Positions 34,401-42,372 of a stretch of DNA of 50,472 nucleotides are shown piece after piece. This DNA comes from a virus. Each line of letters begins with the position of its first letter. The first letter of the stretch is position 1. The notes under the pieces are model-generated. The model was not told where the DNA came from and ran no database searches. It saw only the letters and a program-made list of their open reading frames with translations. Position numbers and translations under genes: made by a program. The DNA lies in the IMG/VR virus record IMGVR_UViG_3300025122_003195, positions 1 to 50,472 of that record. The stretch is one strand, 5' to 3'.

Positions 34401-36611
34401 CCCTATTCTGGGGGCCCAACATCAGATCTTAGGTTTAGGGCGGCGCTGCAACCATTTTTTGCTCCCGGCATCCTTTATAATACAATCAAGTCTGGGCTTG
34501 CGGTTGATTGGCCAATTTATACTGGTTCAGCTGATTTCTTGACCGACCCACCACACAAAGACGGGGCTTGGGGGAGCAGTCTGAACGCCTCAGGCGCTTA
34601 TATTTGTCACAGCGCCAGTTACCGTGCGCCGTTTGAGACACTACTCGAACCAGAGAGGGTTTTAAATAGCTTACGAGATATAGAACAACAATATATTGAT
34701 GTTACTCACCGTGCCGTCTTGGATCCTGAAATAAATACATCTTGGATAGATGCTACCGCTTCTATTGACGGACCATATGACAGCCGGTATAAGATGGCGA
34801 TGCATAACTTCTTAGCTGAGACGATCGATTTTTTCTTAAAAGACTCTACTTTGACTTCTCTTGTGTCGTTGCCCGACGGCGATCCAAATTTCGGTAATAC
34901 CGGAAACTCTAATGTTGATGTTTTTTCCATGGATGTTATTGTCTCTCAGAATATTTTGACAGGGAGTACTTCAGCCCCAATCCCGGGCAACGCTTTACTA
35001 ACTAAGCAAGCAACGTTGGACGCTTTCCCTATGATGTATAATCAATATCAGGGCCCGGTGTCCCTCGGCGGCGGGCAGTATCAGTGGACGGATTTCACGG
35101 GCCCAGCATTTGGCCCCCCAGTTAACTCCTCCAAGGTCTTCGGCGAGGTCGACACCGTGAATATAGCCAATTGGCAGTGTTTTCCATTTACTCCTCCTCA
35201 CTTATATTACCCTTCTTTGGCGCGCCTGGCATTTGTACCTTTTAGGGGCGCCGGCGAGGGGCAGGTTTACTCGTTAGACGAAATACTTTCGAATATGACC
35301 GTTAAATACTACCATATTGACGGGTTAGTTGATCCTGTGGGTAGCAAACAAATCGGCCCAGCGTGGACAGACGGGTCCCAGATCAGCGCGTCCCTTAACC
35401 TATCTCAAAACCCCTCAGAACTGGTTAAGGTAAGCGCCAAGGATGTGACTTTTGGTGCAGTATCAAGGGCCCCAGAAGTGCTTTCTAATTCGAATTCCGA
35501 GGTGCTTGTGATCCAAACACGTTTTGAGACACCCATATTGGATTTTAGGTCGTCTTCCTTGACTGCAAGAGGCATATACCCCCAGGCACCAAGCACTTAT
35601 ACTAGCGCCGGCAGTATTGTTACTCGGGGTATGTGGCACCAATATGGGGCGATCCCACAAGGAGCCCAGGGCATCTTTTTAGAAATTAGGGATAGTATTG
35701 ACGCTGATGTATACGATCAGTCACTTGTACAGTGGGGTTCGCTCTATAACCTAGAGACACCACCCGATCGCTCAGCCGTTACGGGTTCTCTCGTTGATTT
35801 GATGGGTTTCAAACGTGGGCCCGAGAGGCTTGGACAGGCCGCGACCGAAAGAGAAATCAAAGAGGCTGTTGTAGCAATCCCATATCAAGAGGGCCCCGGT
35901 GGCGCAAAGAATTTCTACCCCATTGATATACTTGATGCTGCCTTTGCTATTGACATGGTTGATAACAATAGAACTCTCACCCCCTCGGACCACCGTTTTG
36001 AATTGTTCGAACAGTTCCGTAAAATGAAGGAATACGTTTTTCCGCCCCAGTTTAACTGTCTTCACTTTGATGGTTGGCGTCCAATGTTTGTTGACCGCCC
36101 AGGCACAGTATTACCTATTTCGATGTTTATCTTTGAGTTCAAACATACGCTGACAACTCTTGATGTTACTGATATCTGGCAAAACTTGCCGCCGTCGATT
36201 CATGAGAGGATGGAGACGGCCACCGCCACTATCAGCGATAATTTGCTGCTTAAGGACTTACTTCAGTTACAGGGCCAAGGCCCAGACCGAGATATTCGTA
36301 ATATCAAGTTTATGGTGTTTAAAGTGAAGCAGCGCGGCAAGATGAACTATTTCCGCAAAACATTAGATAGTGCGGACGACAGTCGCTTTAGTTATGAACA
36401 ACTTTTTGGCCGGGCCGGAAGTTCAAAAGATGCCGAGCCACCTTATAGTTATAACTGGCCGTATGACTACTTCTCCTTAGTTGAACTAGCCAAGATAGAC
36501 ACTGTTGTTGAATATTCAGCTGATCAGTCTCGTGTTATTAACGCCGTCGGATCCGACGTCGCCGGTCTCATCGAGGGCGCCGTCAGCTACGACGGGGGGG
36601 TAGATGAATAA
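25428..36611 (+). CDS. Giant tail/adhesin protein (3727 residues) with four LamG-like domains and a gpI-like signature
   Basis: This is the largest gene in the window. Four concanavalin/LamG-like domains are visible at about 156-369, 1465-1626, 1870-2055 and 2143-2316. Each has the 'F-x-x-W-V/I-K/R' entry strand, a W-x-H-H/Y-x-x-x-T step (SWNHYAITV, EWHHICFTY, QWHHVGLTC, DWHHVAFTY), a 'Y-x-D/N-G' turn and a closing 'aEvavwn..Lt..ei..LY'. At about 583-605, YIYKSKGTEKSFRNLIRCYGID resembles the 'KGT...' signature of P2 gpI-type tail proteins. The N-terminal 150 residues and the C-terminal 1300 are not recognised. The gene follows gp6/J, where P2 keeps I and H. A wedge-attached giant adhesin for host glycans is the best reading. 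The start overlaps the previous stop (ATGA). Confidence 0.75.
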   Translation: MSSIKDLFKKHSNTTLENKSLEDVATEVESVGYIKDYLTKKNRFLPHVDFSSASNFVRYGSAEKYYDDSINRILKNYPYDGSRQEKLEWENNSSGVDLYIFNNEYPRTTGYITLGGNPSTGYTIDSAQPGNPTDKEYIIFYGGPHTASDGVAIKPLYKTFSGSNVWSPTQNQESNLKFDLSSGATMEFWVKFGDLDPDTTTQTQVLFDLSNAQLSGSDSASPYGRFYVYYYNNGSAADSGLKASLQSGSVATSTMLYSISDGLTLANTGSWNHYAITVANSGTDLVYQVYENGTIVNTVTETDQAVNEVTGALMATVGALNSAAYTTPGVTTGSIGWYKTSGSIDEFRYWKTKRNAQQIGRHWFSQVGGGTNSDTANTQLGVYYKFNEGITGDSSADSVVLDFSGRISNGTFAGYETSYSRNTGSALIESSASAIEFEDPIIYADHPRVVSLRTKLLTTGSVYDYSNPASLYNTIPAWIVEEDSGAIKNLTQVISSFFDNMHLQMEALPAIRENVLYTSASAKPLPFGKELLESVGLVAPEMFVDADIIEKLAGRNDEKVFADDIYNVKNRIYENIYNNLVYIYKSKGTEKSFRNLIRCYGIDREVVDLKVYGSDITYKIRDNRSAGSTRKKYADFYHPDRFSSVVYQQTASSNTNSVPFITGSAHLTGGWGMTFEAEAIFPAPKKLSETNYFINDFATASIFGIHTVKQTTDSETGAEVAWNTPDVANFQVLAAKDYTAGSEDVSDGRVRFILTGSAGGFFHPALTSSGYPGVYENQRWNFAVKIGPSSYPLSSEVSGTLPGRDNQPYKVEFYGVNLNYNQIENEFYLTASMDGDYAKQFMSSSKRVFVGANKTDFLGGALQRSDAKISSARAWLDVLDNTTVLAHAKDPTSFGAAHPYRNAYVFQDYTGSYLPSIETLLLNWDFTTVTGSDAGDGGSGYTAGFAVPDMSSGSVTDIPGGTSTYGWLGPILRSQHTGRGEDYLANQTDVVDTQFLYASKQTLPEYVDSSEMVNILSQDDVNFTLDSRPTNYYFSIEKSMYEAISRQMVDFFATIKDFNNLIGDPVNRYRQEYKTLGKLRQLFFEGVSNDTIDFEKYLEYYKWIDSSLTLMLIQMIPASAKFSEGVRTMVESHVLERNKYWNKFPTLESKFSDPEDAARGINELLYNWKRGHAPISGLATDDCFWWKERAERTISAISASGNPAVNENRTEYLSASLQVLNRRLDSPYKFSAVEIRNIKSGQNSQLNTKEKAPFGSFGILNEYSASLYHSYTEITASELEQDPVCTDVIAPTYTRLVEDGNAEVADSLRRVSYSAHTGSDVAGAPTNIIKDGTPLTLYSSSVETGYVKELQDIVGFEGMNVTNIHNDSYGPDHEIPLQGPFTEKYVGGYQYRHVEPNYRKPEKDYLDNQYTRPEGYRVLMPGVVGGQPNSLVIGGPAMARSGTLSGSADFSNTAGAASGGKGYTATTSANLDISDDFTISMWVRTSTDLTSHSPGAVLLQVLSSTYANRLWFFIDENNYPSVSTNSAPRLQAAVAINDDEWHHICFTYEDDANDWNFYLDGDHHDDTSYSLYGWDVVGDIINIGVDYDAGPVYNNAYTGYMADVALFNVEYTAEQVGKLYSGSLPYSDNVGTVDLSHRPGLQAWWKLGGSLTTDSSGQGNTLTAINSGVDPSSESPPTQISADPQFRFRPFANRMRETYAKRPVNIANIQQVTSSGITKIGNFDQNYQVVQTSGRRINNLSIENLSIASSGSSYVTGVIDYSLPTRTTNKSVFVERFSAPGSSEVLARGTRDYTSEEYSPYNALPWRNLTVRQPLNSMLSQHSAQFGLKPHSVSGSGQLDNPLSHTTASYQKTNRNTRRQYEKDARYGNHYSVYFDGAGDFYRSYQNALGLELQDSSFSAFAWVKFPTDLALSEDGTIISFGANDPTFDIRLAVKETSFAASYLYAESYSGVYDVFSTSANSIVPGQWHHVGLTCRYNGDGGITTGSLYIDGTLHASSATSSFSASLWASSSIGIGNEDTYVQTYDFRGLISEVAVWNTELTGTAISQLYKFGSNMPGPCDLNLHPASASLVTWYRMGDEDPQAFGSGMEATILRDSSQKQSDATLYSDSINNPVLVMDAPPGSYTPYPGKFEALKITKSGVFNGTTTVVISDAATTSGALQMASNFTLSMWIKPETPVGDYGMILNINSGSPDDKMVLFIRASDGKLCLDENNEASPESVSSYSLVDGDWHHVAFTYDYALDDALVYIDGVLDNTSPSINMISVASNKLYFGATLATSDPSYSNFYKGEMAEICVFSGLLTADEIGQLYRYTNQTNYLAGPVNPYNLSSSMGNSGSLKAWWRFGETPGSTSTAIVDAGTGSWGLVASNLGIGNTSLTASNRISATRGTAVYDNYFAQHMIPQSDTQYLWITSSLENSKALGYATASDDITFASSSEYGYMMDDDSSPAGPDNIGIYMEAHAGSLAYGAQWKPIDFVGLNTIYMEPVTASSNTLGYDPTIMIDVNETGYLGAYLNTRQNHSLRPAFLTNINQASLPLLGYFHGLLEHRGDAYGFNTWRQIRAGSNPIARLHRRENQLSVLPIARQTVEQFGNNYDHKYNADSRRNDFEARSTYVFNATQSMVTSKYKPLIHEMGPQDSQNEIILTDTFSNQMETFNEQINSALYTYLLPRDVDEVHTNIMDATKNGYMPPENALRKFTYQETIFPRGKNTFLAKVRQREAFIVDFWHPLSASRLQENVVNSQGFTVNNQSMWVLDARYNSQVSGAADAPSTLGRAGELQNRYSIGYGSCSGPGTASSHFALGISYNRAGLPNSSAGTFIGLAGVPWTAGAEAGKNPFYFESYDAYAADIRVKAPDYTIVPEYRISDHMTYYITERNGDFEPRFFDRNRGMLSLTGAVLNNASPPTAVASSSMDGFFEEYSLTDMLKYFDVLEDINEGTDMNPTRLTLSCRAVKKFLPYNGFYPAQRTVQLATLFSQSYGPAVSCSGDHSLGPYSGGPTSDLRFRAALQPFFAPGILYNTIKSGLAVDWPIYTGSADFLTDPPHKDGAWGSSLNASGAYICHSASYRAPFETLLEPERVLNSLRDIEQQYIDVTHRAVLDPEINTSWIDATASIDGPYDSRYKMAMHNFLAETIDFFLKDSTLTSLVSLPDGDPNFGNTGNSNVDVFSMDVIVSQNILTGSTSAPIPGNALLTKQATLDAFPMMYNQYQGPVSLGGGQYQWTDFTGPAFGPPVNSSKVFGEVDTVNIANWQCFPFTPPHLYYPSLARLAFVPFRGAGEGQVYSLDEILSNMTVKYYHIDGLVDPVGSKQIGPAWTDGSQISASLNLSQNPSELVKVSAKDVTFGAVSRAPEVLSNSNSEVLVIQTRFETPILDFRSSSLTARGIYPQAPSTYTSAGSIVTRGMWHQYGAIPQGAQGIFLEIRDSIDADVYDQSLVQWGSLYNLETPPDRSAVTGSLVDLMGFKRGPERLGQAATEREIKEAVVAIPYQEGPGGAKNFYPIDILDAAFAIDMVDNNRTLTPSDHRFELFEQFRKMKEYVFPPQFNCLHFDGWRPMFVDRPGTVLPISMFIFEFKHTLTTLDVTDIWQNLPPSIHERMETATATISDNLLLKDLLQLQGQGPDRDIRNIKFMVFKVKQRGKMNYFRKTLDSADDSRFSYEQLFGRAGSSKDAEPPYSYNWPYDYFSLVELAKIDTVVEYSADQSRVINAVGSDVAGLIEGAVSYDGGVDE

Positions 36612-37633
36612 TGTCGTTTTATAATAAAAAAGAAGATGTTATAGACATTGAGTTAACCACCCATGGCAAAAGACTTTTGTCTGAGGGTAAATTTAAACCT
36701 GTCTACTACAGTTTTTTTGATGATGACATTATTTATGACGGAAATGCCGGCGGAGCAACAGAAGCACAGAACGAATCCCAGTCTCGCATTACTGGTTCCT
36801 TACGAATCAAAAACCAAGTAAATTATGTGGGCGCTGAAACATCGGTTAAGCAGGTAATCAACGAAGTGCGCACCGAAAAGCCCGAAATTAATGATACTGA
36901 TTTCATACCATTTCAGAGCGTGAAAGAAAAGGAATACGCTTTGGGGCCCCCACTCGGTACCGCCAGTCCAGTTAGTGAGTTTATACCCGCATGGAAAGTC
37001 AGCGCCCTACGTAATCAATTTGATAGTACGTCACCATATCTAACTTCAAGCATTGCTTCTGAGCGCCCCGGAGGCCCCCCGGCTCATCCGTCGCGGCGCA
37101 TTCCACAAATCACAGCTAACCTGAACTGCTCGCTAGAGACGGTGCAAAACATTGATGATTGGGGATATCAGGACTCCGATGACGTTGAGATAATTCATGT
37201 TTTCAATGATCGTAGTGCGATAATCTTTAAGAAAGAAGATTTGATCTTGGATTTGTTAGAAGTTCATGGTGTTTTTTCTAAAGAAAACTTTGATATAGAG
37301 GTCACAGAGCTTGACGGTACCGTTGACTTTCTGAACAACCCCCGGGCCACAACTTGTCATTATACTGGCTCGACTATGTCCTTTGTTGGCGGGGAGACCA
37401 ATCTTACAATAAATCCTGTTCTAGATTCTACTTATGTTGAGTACTTTTTGGATATATTTGTGGACAAAGAGATTAATCAAGATATAATGTGTAGACTCAA
37501 ACCGGCTGATCCTGCAAAGGGTATTTTTGACAAGCGAAGCGTGGAATGCACTGCCGACGAAGACGCAAAGAACGAAGATGTTTATGGTATTCCACTTAAC
37601 GAGGAGGACGGTCTTGGGCCGTGTGAGGATTAG
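36611..37633 (+). CDS. Virion structural protein of unknown function, N-terminus paralogous to the 45283 gene
   Basis: The product has 340 residues. The first 40 residues (KKEDVIDIELTTHGKRLLSEGKFKPVYYSFFDDDIIYD) form a pattern D-hh-x-hxLTxxGkxxLxxGkFxxxxaxhxDDxIxY, which reappears at the N-terminus of the 318-residue protein at 45283. The rest is beta-rich with VEIIHVFNDRSAIIFKKEDLILDLLEVHGVF in the middle and a Cys-containing acidic C-terminus (CTADEDAKNEDVYGIPLNEEDG). It starts on a TAATG overlap with the giant LamG gene. A recurring N-terminal docking domain for the same virion ring or baseplate site would explain the paralogy. No enzyme motif is visible. Confidence 0.7.
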   Translation: MSFYNKKEDVIDIELTTHGKRLLSEGKFKPVYYSFFDDDIIYDGNAGGATEAQNESQSRITGSLRIKNQVNYVGAETSVKQVINEVRTEKPEINDTDFIPFQSVKEKEYALGPPLGTASPVSEFIPAWKVSALRNQFDSTSPYLTSSIASERPGGPPAHPSRRIPQITANLNCSLETVQNIDDWGYQDSDDVEIIHVFNDRSAIIFKKEDLILDLLEVHGVFSKENFDIEVTELDGTVDFLNNPRATTCHYTGSTMSFVGGETNLTINPVLDSTYVEYFLDIFVDKEINQDIMCRLKPADPAKGIFDKRSVECTADEDAKNEDVYGIPLNEEDGLGPCED

Positions 37634-37635
37634 CG

Positions 37636-40600
37636 ATGCCAAACTATCTTAACGCTGTAGATTCTGCAATCCCCGAAGTTAGAGTCCAACGTATTTCGCT
37701 TTCCTCGGGTGGTAATACAATCATCGAGGATAACCCTCATATTGTCGAGACCGGGTTCGAAGCCGGCGGCGTAACAGCAGAGATCGCGGCCAAGATAAGC
37801 AAGGCCACAGACGATTTTTATGATATCACATCACCAACTTTAACAGCAAATGAGCGTCGGGAGTATATTACACGCGCTTGGAGTGGCACCGGCCACGGAG
37901 ACGCTGCCGCCCGCGGCGACATGTCGCGACAGCGCCCGGGCCAGACCGGCCGCGGCGGAGCCTTCCTAGAAGCGGTCGGAGATTTTTTACGAGAAAACGG
38001 CCGCCACGTGCAAGTATTCAGAGACTGGATTTGGCGCCGTCATTCTCTCGATTCATCACGGTCCGACTCATCCGCCGCCCGTCGTTTTGAAGAAATCTTC
38101 AGGAAGGCCACCCGGGCTTACGCTGTTAACAAGGTTGTACAAGAATTCCTTGCGAAAACAGCCGTTAGTCAGGGCCCTTGGGGAACTGCCAGGTTTGAAG
38201 ATGTTTTCAATCAGGGTCGACCCGCCGGCCAAGGCGGAAAAAATTATGGGTTCTTGCGCACTTTGGCCAATATCACCGATAAGTTTGGCCCCAAGGGTCC
38301 ATGGTTTTTCCCTGAGGGCGAGTGGTTATACCGAACGTCTGCGGCATATGACCCGGGTTCTTATGACGCCGCTACCCGTGCAACTACCCCTGAACTCTTG
38401 CCAAACTTTGCGATCAATGAACTGATCCGGTTTATTCAATCTCCAAACCTATCTTCAGAATATACTCTAAGCGAAGATACAGAATTGCTCCCCGGCGCCG
38501 ACCCTTCTTATAACATAACTTTGGCCGGCCTGAAGGATCTGGATGCTGTTTATGGTTCTTTACATCCCCGCACCAAGGAATTAAACGGACGACACCACAC
38601 GGCTCTCCAAACGATCGTTTTACCATTTATCTACGAGATCGTCCACCGCGCCAGCGTGTTATATTACCAAGATTTGATTGGCGAACAACAGGCCTGGGCA
38701 GCCGCGGCCAACTCATCCGTGTTATATACAGCCCAAAGCAACACGGAGGAGATGGACCCCTCTGTTTCTGTAAAAACCTTGGTAAATATTAAGATTGTAC
38801 AACCGGCTAGCACGGCATTTAGCACTCTTATGTCAAATGAACAGCTAACGCAGCAACTAGAATTTCTTGCTGTGTGGGTGAAAGACGAGCCGGGACAAGA
38901 AAACCGCCGTCCGATAGGCGAAGTCTATGAGTTCGTTGAAGATCTCTTTAGGAACGCAACAACAGAGAGAGGCTGGTGGAAATTATTTAAAATTGCCTCG
39001 CAAAACCCTCAAGAATATATCGACGCAGCGGGCCTACAAAACAATGCACCGGGTAGGATTGTGGCGAGAACCTTTAACATCTTCGAAATGATGGAAGGGA
39101 ACAATAATCCGTATTCCGAGCTTCAGCGCGACGCCACTGTCGACAAAGATGGTAACAGAACATATGATATTAATTTTGAGTTACCTGAGCAGATCTTGAC
39201 GGCAAACCCTAAAAACTTGAGATTGTATATCTTACCGTATTTAAATGTTGTTGGGTTTGTACAACAACTTAACTTGTCAGTTGGTGTAGATCTAGCTACT
39301 GTGCTTAATGCGGAACACTTTGGCAAATACGCACCTTTCTTTGTTGGTAATCCGGCAGGGGAGAATATTATAGAAAACGGCGCCCTTGTGAGAACTAGTA
39401 GTGTATTTTTTGTAGATCAGAACGTTGAGGGTTATCACGCTGGCGAGCAATGGAAGGGCCCAGTGTTCTATGACACTGGCGTCTATAGTCAGCACCATAC
39501 TGGTGAAGAACGAGGCCGCCTAGAACGAGGCTGGTACGGTGGAAACCGCCGAGATTCAAGCAGGGTTCAGCCACGCTTGAGAATAGAATATCTTCCGAAC
39601 AACAAGATTCAAGACAATAGGATAGTAGACAAGGTTCAGAGATTTGAACATAATTTAGGTCTCACAGATATCAAAGAGTTTTTGCCGTCAATTGGTGGTC
39701 TTGCCCAAGAAAACAACAGTGTAATATACCAAAAGTTAGATCCTGTGACGGAGGTTTCGATAACTTCAGACTCGGATCGAATTAACAAATTATTTTTTGG
39801 AATCGACATGGAAACAGCCGTTTTTCAAAATTCTCCAATAGGTGCTTTTTTTCGCCGCCTCGCTCCCTCAGAGAGAAGAAAGGTGATGTCTCACGTAGAA
39901 ATTAATTCTTTAGAAATAATTAGATATCAGATTAGGGATCTACAAGTTCGTAACCAACTTGGCGGCCCGGACACAGATTATCCAAATGTAGGTACCAGAG
40001 AAACTGCAACGGCGCCATATATCGTGGTAGAAAGCGGGGATATGGCAACAGCAGCAACTCTTAATGCAAATTCTACAGCAACGGGACGCATCGCTGAGGT
40101 CACTGATCTTTTAGCGAATAAGAATAGTGGAGATTACACAGCCGCATCAGTGACTCGTGCCAATTTTGCGTACCAAGTTGGTAGCGCGAGGTTCTTCTCG
40201 GCAGAAGATTTATCTGCCGCTGAATTAACAGGAGGAGCCTATCAATATGGTATTAAATTTAAAATCTTAGATAAGACACAGGATTATATAAAAGAACAGA
40301 GAGCACAATTACAGGAGTTACTGAATGATCTATCACAGTATTATAACCTTGTGATGGATAACAGAAATTATAACAATGCTCTTAATCGTCCTCATGATTC
40401 TTTCATTCGGGCGATGGAGGGTGCAGGCAACGATATCCCTCGCCCGGTTAAGACAGTTGCACAACGTCTTTATGAGCGCAATGGTGTATTCATTAATACC
40501 CTGGCAACTCTATCTTCGGTTCCCGCTAATTTCAACCGAGAAGAGGTAAGCAACATCCTGAGAAACTTTTTGGTGGTGTGTACTTGTACTAGAGAATCGT

Positions 40601-42372
40601 TGTATAGGATAATGAATTTATTGCAAAATACCTTATCTAAAATTGACGAACTTCTCTTGATCTCCGTTAAACCACATTACCCCAACTCAGAGGTTTATGG
40701 CGCACGAGAGGGTGGTGCACGTCCACCCAGGGTTTTCACAATAGAGAGGAAGTCCAGCAAAGCCGTCCGGGCCGGCCAGACCGCTGCCAATGGGTATTAT
40801 TACTTGAATGCGCGATATACAAAACCCAACTCCGCCCGAGTCATCAATGCCACGGATGGCGGAGACTGGCAGAGGTGGGAGGAGAGAGACCCCCACGGCA
40901 TCAGAATTCTTGAGCCATCGTATATCACCGCTCTTTCAAAAAAGGAAGTGAACAAAAGCTTCTTAGGTCCCCAGGCCCCTATGGATCGACAGGCGCCTCC
41001 GGGCAGTGAAGGTATACCAGATTTTGCAAAGCCTGCGCAATATTCATATCTCACACCGCAGTATATCGTGATGGCCGCACATGGGAGTAATTCTGATCAG
41101 GCCGGCGCTCTCGTGGGGAAGCTGCCTGAAAGTTTACAAAATCCAGATTTGTTTGTGTTCGAACACTCATACAATACCACAGCCAGTCCTCCACGTTACC
41201 GAGAATATCTTAGTGGTTATGACCTGATGGTTGCTCGCATACGCTTACTCAACAAACTCATCAAGGTAGACGCCGTACCTGTCATCGCAGAGGACTTTTA
41301 CACGCGATCCCCCCAGAACCCAAACATACAAATCCCAAATAGAAGTAGCCAGGGACGCCTTGAAGACACTCTTGATGAAATATTCACGTTTCAGAACGCC
41401 ACTGTGTTTAAAAAGTCAAGCTTTAATTATTTGTTAAGCAGGATGGCTATAGGAATACAGAACTTAGTAAACGCCACTGAACAAGACGATGATTCACCGT
41501 CTGCCGCTTCAATGCTGGGCCTGGATGACTCGTTTACTGTCCAGGGCCGCGGCCTGGCCCCGGGCCCGGACTATCTCGACCCCGCCGCTGTTAGTGAGCC
41601 ACTAGGCACCAACGCATATCTCAGAACTTTTAATGTTCCTAGCTCTGCTGATACCGCCAAGCTTTTTGACGCATTGTTGGACTCCCAGAAGACGTCCTTA
41701 TCCAGGAAATATATGAACTTCCTTTTTTCCGGTGTTGAAGAAGTTGCCCGTCGCCAGTTTGAAGATGCCCTGGAAGTAGGAAATACATATAATAACTTAC
41801 CTAACTCTGTTAAACTTATAACAACGAATGGACGTCCAGATCCCGATCGCTATAGAAACCCGGCCGATTTGTGGCAACGTAACTATGATGGCTTTGTGGA
41901 CATTCACTTGAATAAAACAGTGGAGATCCAAGTGCTGGAAGGGTTCAATACCATGGAAGACGACACTGGTAGCATTCTAATAATGGATTCGCCCCGTTGG
42001 CGTAAGGCCGTGGCCCAAGATTTTGATTACACTGTTCTTTGCCGGCTGGTGCCGTATCAGAATGATGCACTCAAAATCACACATCCCTCATATTTAAATA
42101 TGACAGTATTTGATGAAATGTTTATAGTGAAGGGGCGCCTTACCGAAGCTCAGGGGGTAAATCCCGTTATCAACCCAGGATTTCAGGTAGCGGGAGTTTC
42201 CGACAAGGGCGCCACCCCCCCGGCTGAAGGCGCGTGTGACACAAGCTATGCTGTTACATTGCCACTAGTTGATTTTGGTCTAGAATTCAAGGCGCCCAGC
42301 ATGTCAGGTCCCGATGCGTCGTCCCCACTGGTTGACGGTTCAGGGTTGATGGTAATTGATGATGCCCTATAA
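37636..42372 (+). CDS. Giant virion protein of unknown function (1578 residues)
   Basis: I do not recognise a family. Residues about 80-150 are Gly/Arg-rich (GHGDAAARGDMSRQRPGQTGRGGAF) within a GC-rich DNA patch, followed by helices (AVGDFLRENGRHVQVFRDWIWRRHS). The middle (about 380-700) mixes helical and beta-like segments, with a VSITSDSDRINKLFFGIDMETAVFQ stretch. A helical block at about 880-1010 has KILDKTQDYIKEQRAQLQELLNDLSQYYNLVMDN, which could form a coiled coil. The end (about 1410-1578) includes FVDIHLNKTVEIQVLEGF and a final beta segment. The GAGGAT site before the ATG supports the start. Location in the baseplate/adhesin block and lack of enzyme motifs point to a structural part. 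Confidence 0.7.
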   Translation: MPNYLNAVDSAIPEVRVQRISLSSGGNTIIEDNPHIVETGFEAGGVTAEIAAKISKATDDFYDITSPTLTANERREYITRAWSGTGHGDAAARGDMSRQRPGQTGRGGAFLEAVGDFLRENGRHVQVFRDWIWRRHSLDSSRSDSSAARRFEEIFRKATRAYAVNKVVQEFLAKTAVSQGPWGTARFEDVFNQGRPAGQGGKNYGFLRTLANITDKFGPKGPWFFPEGEWLYRTSAAYDPGSYDAATRATTPELLPNFAINELIRFIQSPNLSSEYTLSEDTELLPGADPSYNITLAGLKDLDAVYGSLHPRTKELNGRHHTALQTIVLPFIYEIVHRASVLYYQDLIGEQQAWAAAANSSVLYTAQSNTEEMDPSVSVKTLVNIKIVQPASTAFSTLMSNEQLTQQLEFLAVWVKDEPGQENRRPIGEVYEFVEDLFRNATTERGWWKLFKIASQNPQEYIDAAGLQNNAPGRIVARTFNIFEMMEGNNNPYSELQRDATVDKDGNRTYDINFELPEQILTANPKNLRLYILPYLNVVGFVQQLNLSVGVDLATVLNAEHFGKYAPFFVGNPAGENIIENGALVRTSSVFFVDQNVEGYHAGEQWKGPVFYDTGVYSQHHTGEERGRLERGWYGGNRRDSSRVQPRLRIEYLPNNKIQDNRIVDKVQRFEHNLGLTDIKEFLPSIGGLAQENNSVIYQKLDPVTEVSITSDSDRINKLFFGIDMETAVFQNSPIGAFFRRLAPSERRKVMSHVEINSLEIIRYQIRDLQVRNQLGGPDTDYPNVGTRETATAPYIVVESGDMATAATLNANSTATGRIAEVTDLLANKNSGDYTAASVTRANFAYQVGSARFFSAEDLSAAELTGGAYQYGIKFKILDKTQDYIKEQRAQLQELLNDLSQYYNLVMDNRNYNNALNRPHDSFIRAMEGAGNDIPRPVKTVAQRLYERNGVFINTLATLSSVPANFNREEVSNILRNFLVVCTCTRESLYRIMNLLQNTLSKIDELLLISVKPHYPNSEVYGAREGGARPPRVFTIERKSSKAVRAGQTAANGYYYLNARYTKPNSARVINATDGGDWQRWEERDPHGIRILEPSYITALSKKEVNKSFLGPQAPMDRQAPPGSEGIPDFAKPAQYSYLTPQYIVMAAHGSNSDQAGALVGKLPESLQNPDLFVFEHSYNTTASPPRYREYLSGYDLMVARIRLLNKLIKVDAVPVIAEDFYTRSPQNPNIQIPNRSSQGRLEDTLDEIFTFQNATVFKKSSFNYLLSRMAIGIQNLVNATEQDDDSPSAASMLGLDDSFTVQGRGLAPGPDYLDPAAVSEPLGTNAYLRTFNVPSSADTAKLFDALLDSQKTSLSRKYMNFLFSGVEEVARRQFEDALEVGNTYNNLPNSVKLITTNGRPDPDRYRNPADLWQRNYDGFVDIHLNKTVEIQVLEGFNTMEDDTGSILIMDSPRWRKAVAQDFDYTVLCRLVPYQNDALKITHPSYLNMTVFDEMFIVKGRLTEAQGVNPVINPGFQVAGVSDKGATPPAEGACDTSYAVTLPLVDFGLEFKAPSMSGPDASSPLVDGSGLMVIDDAL
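37861..37990 (+). other. GC-rich patch at the start of the 1578-codon gene
   Basis: By hand count 37861-37980 is about 71% G+C (85 of 120), clearly above the flanking sequence. It encodes Gly-, Ala- and Arg-rich residues and contains CCGCGG, CCCGGG and GGCCGC palindromes close together. Confidence 0.6.
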
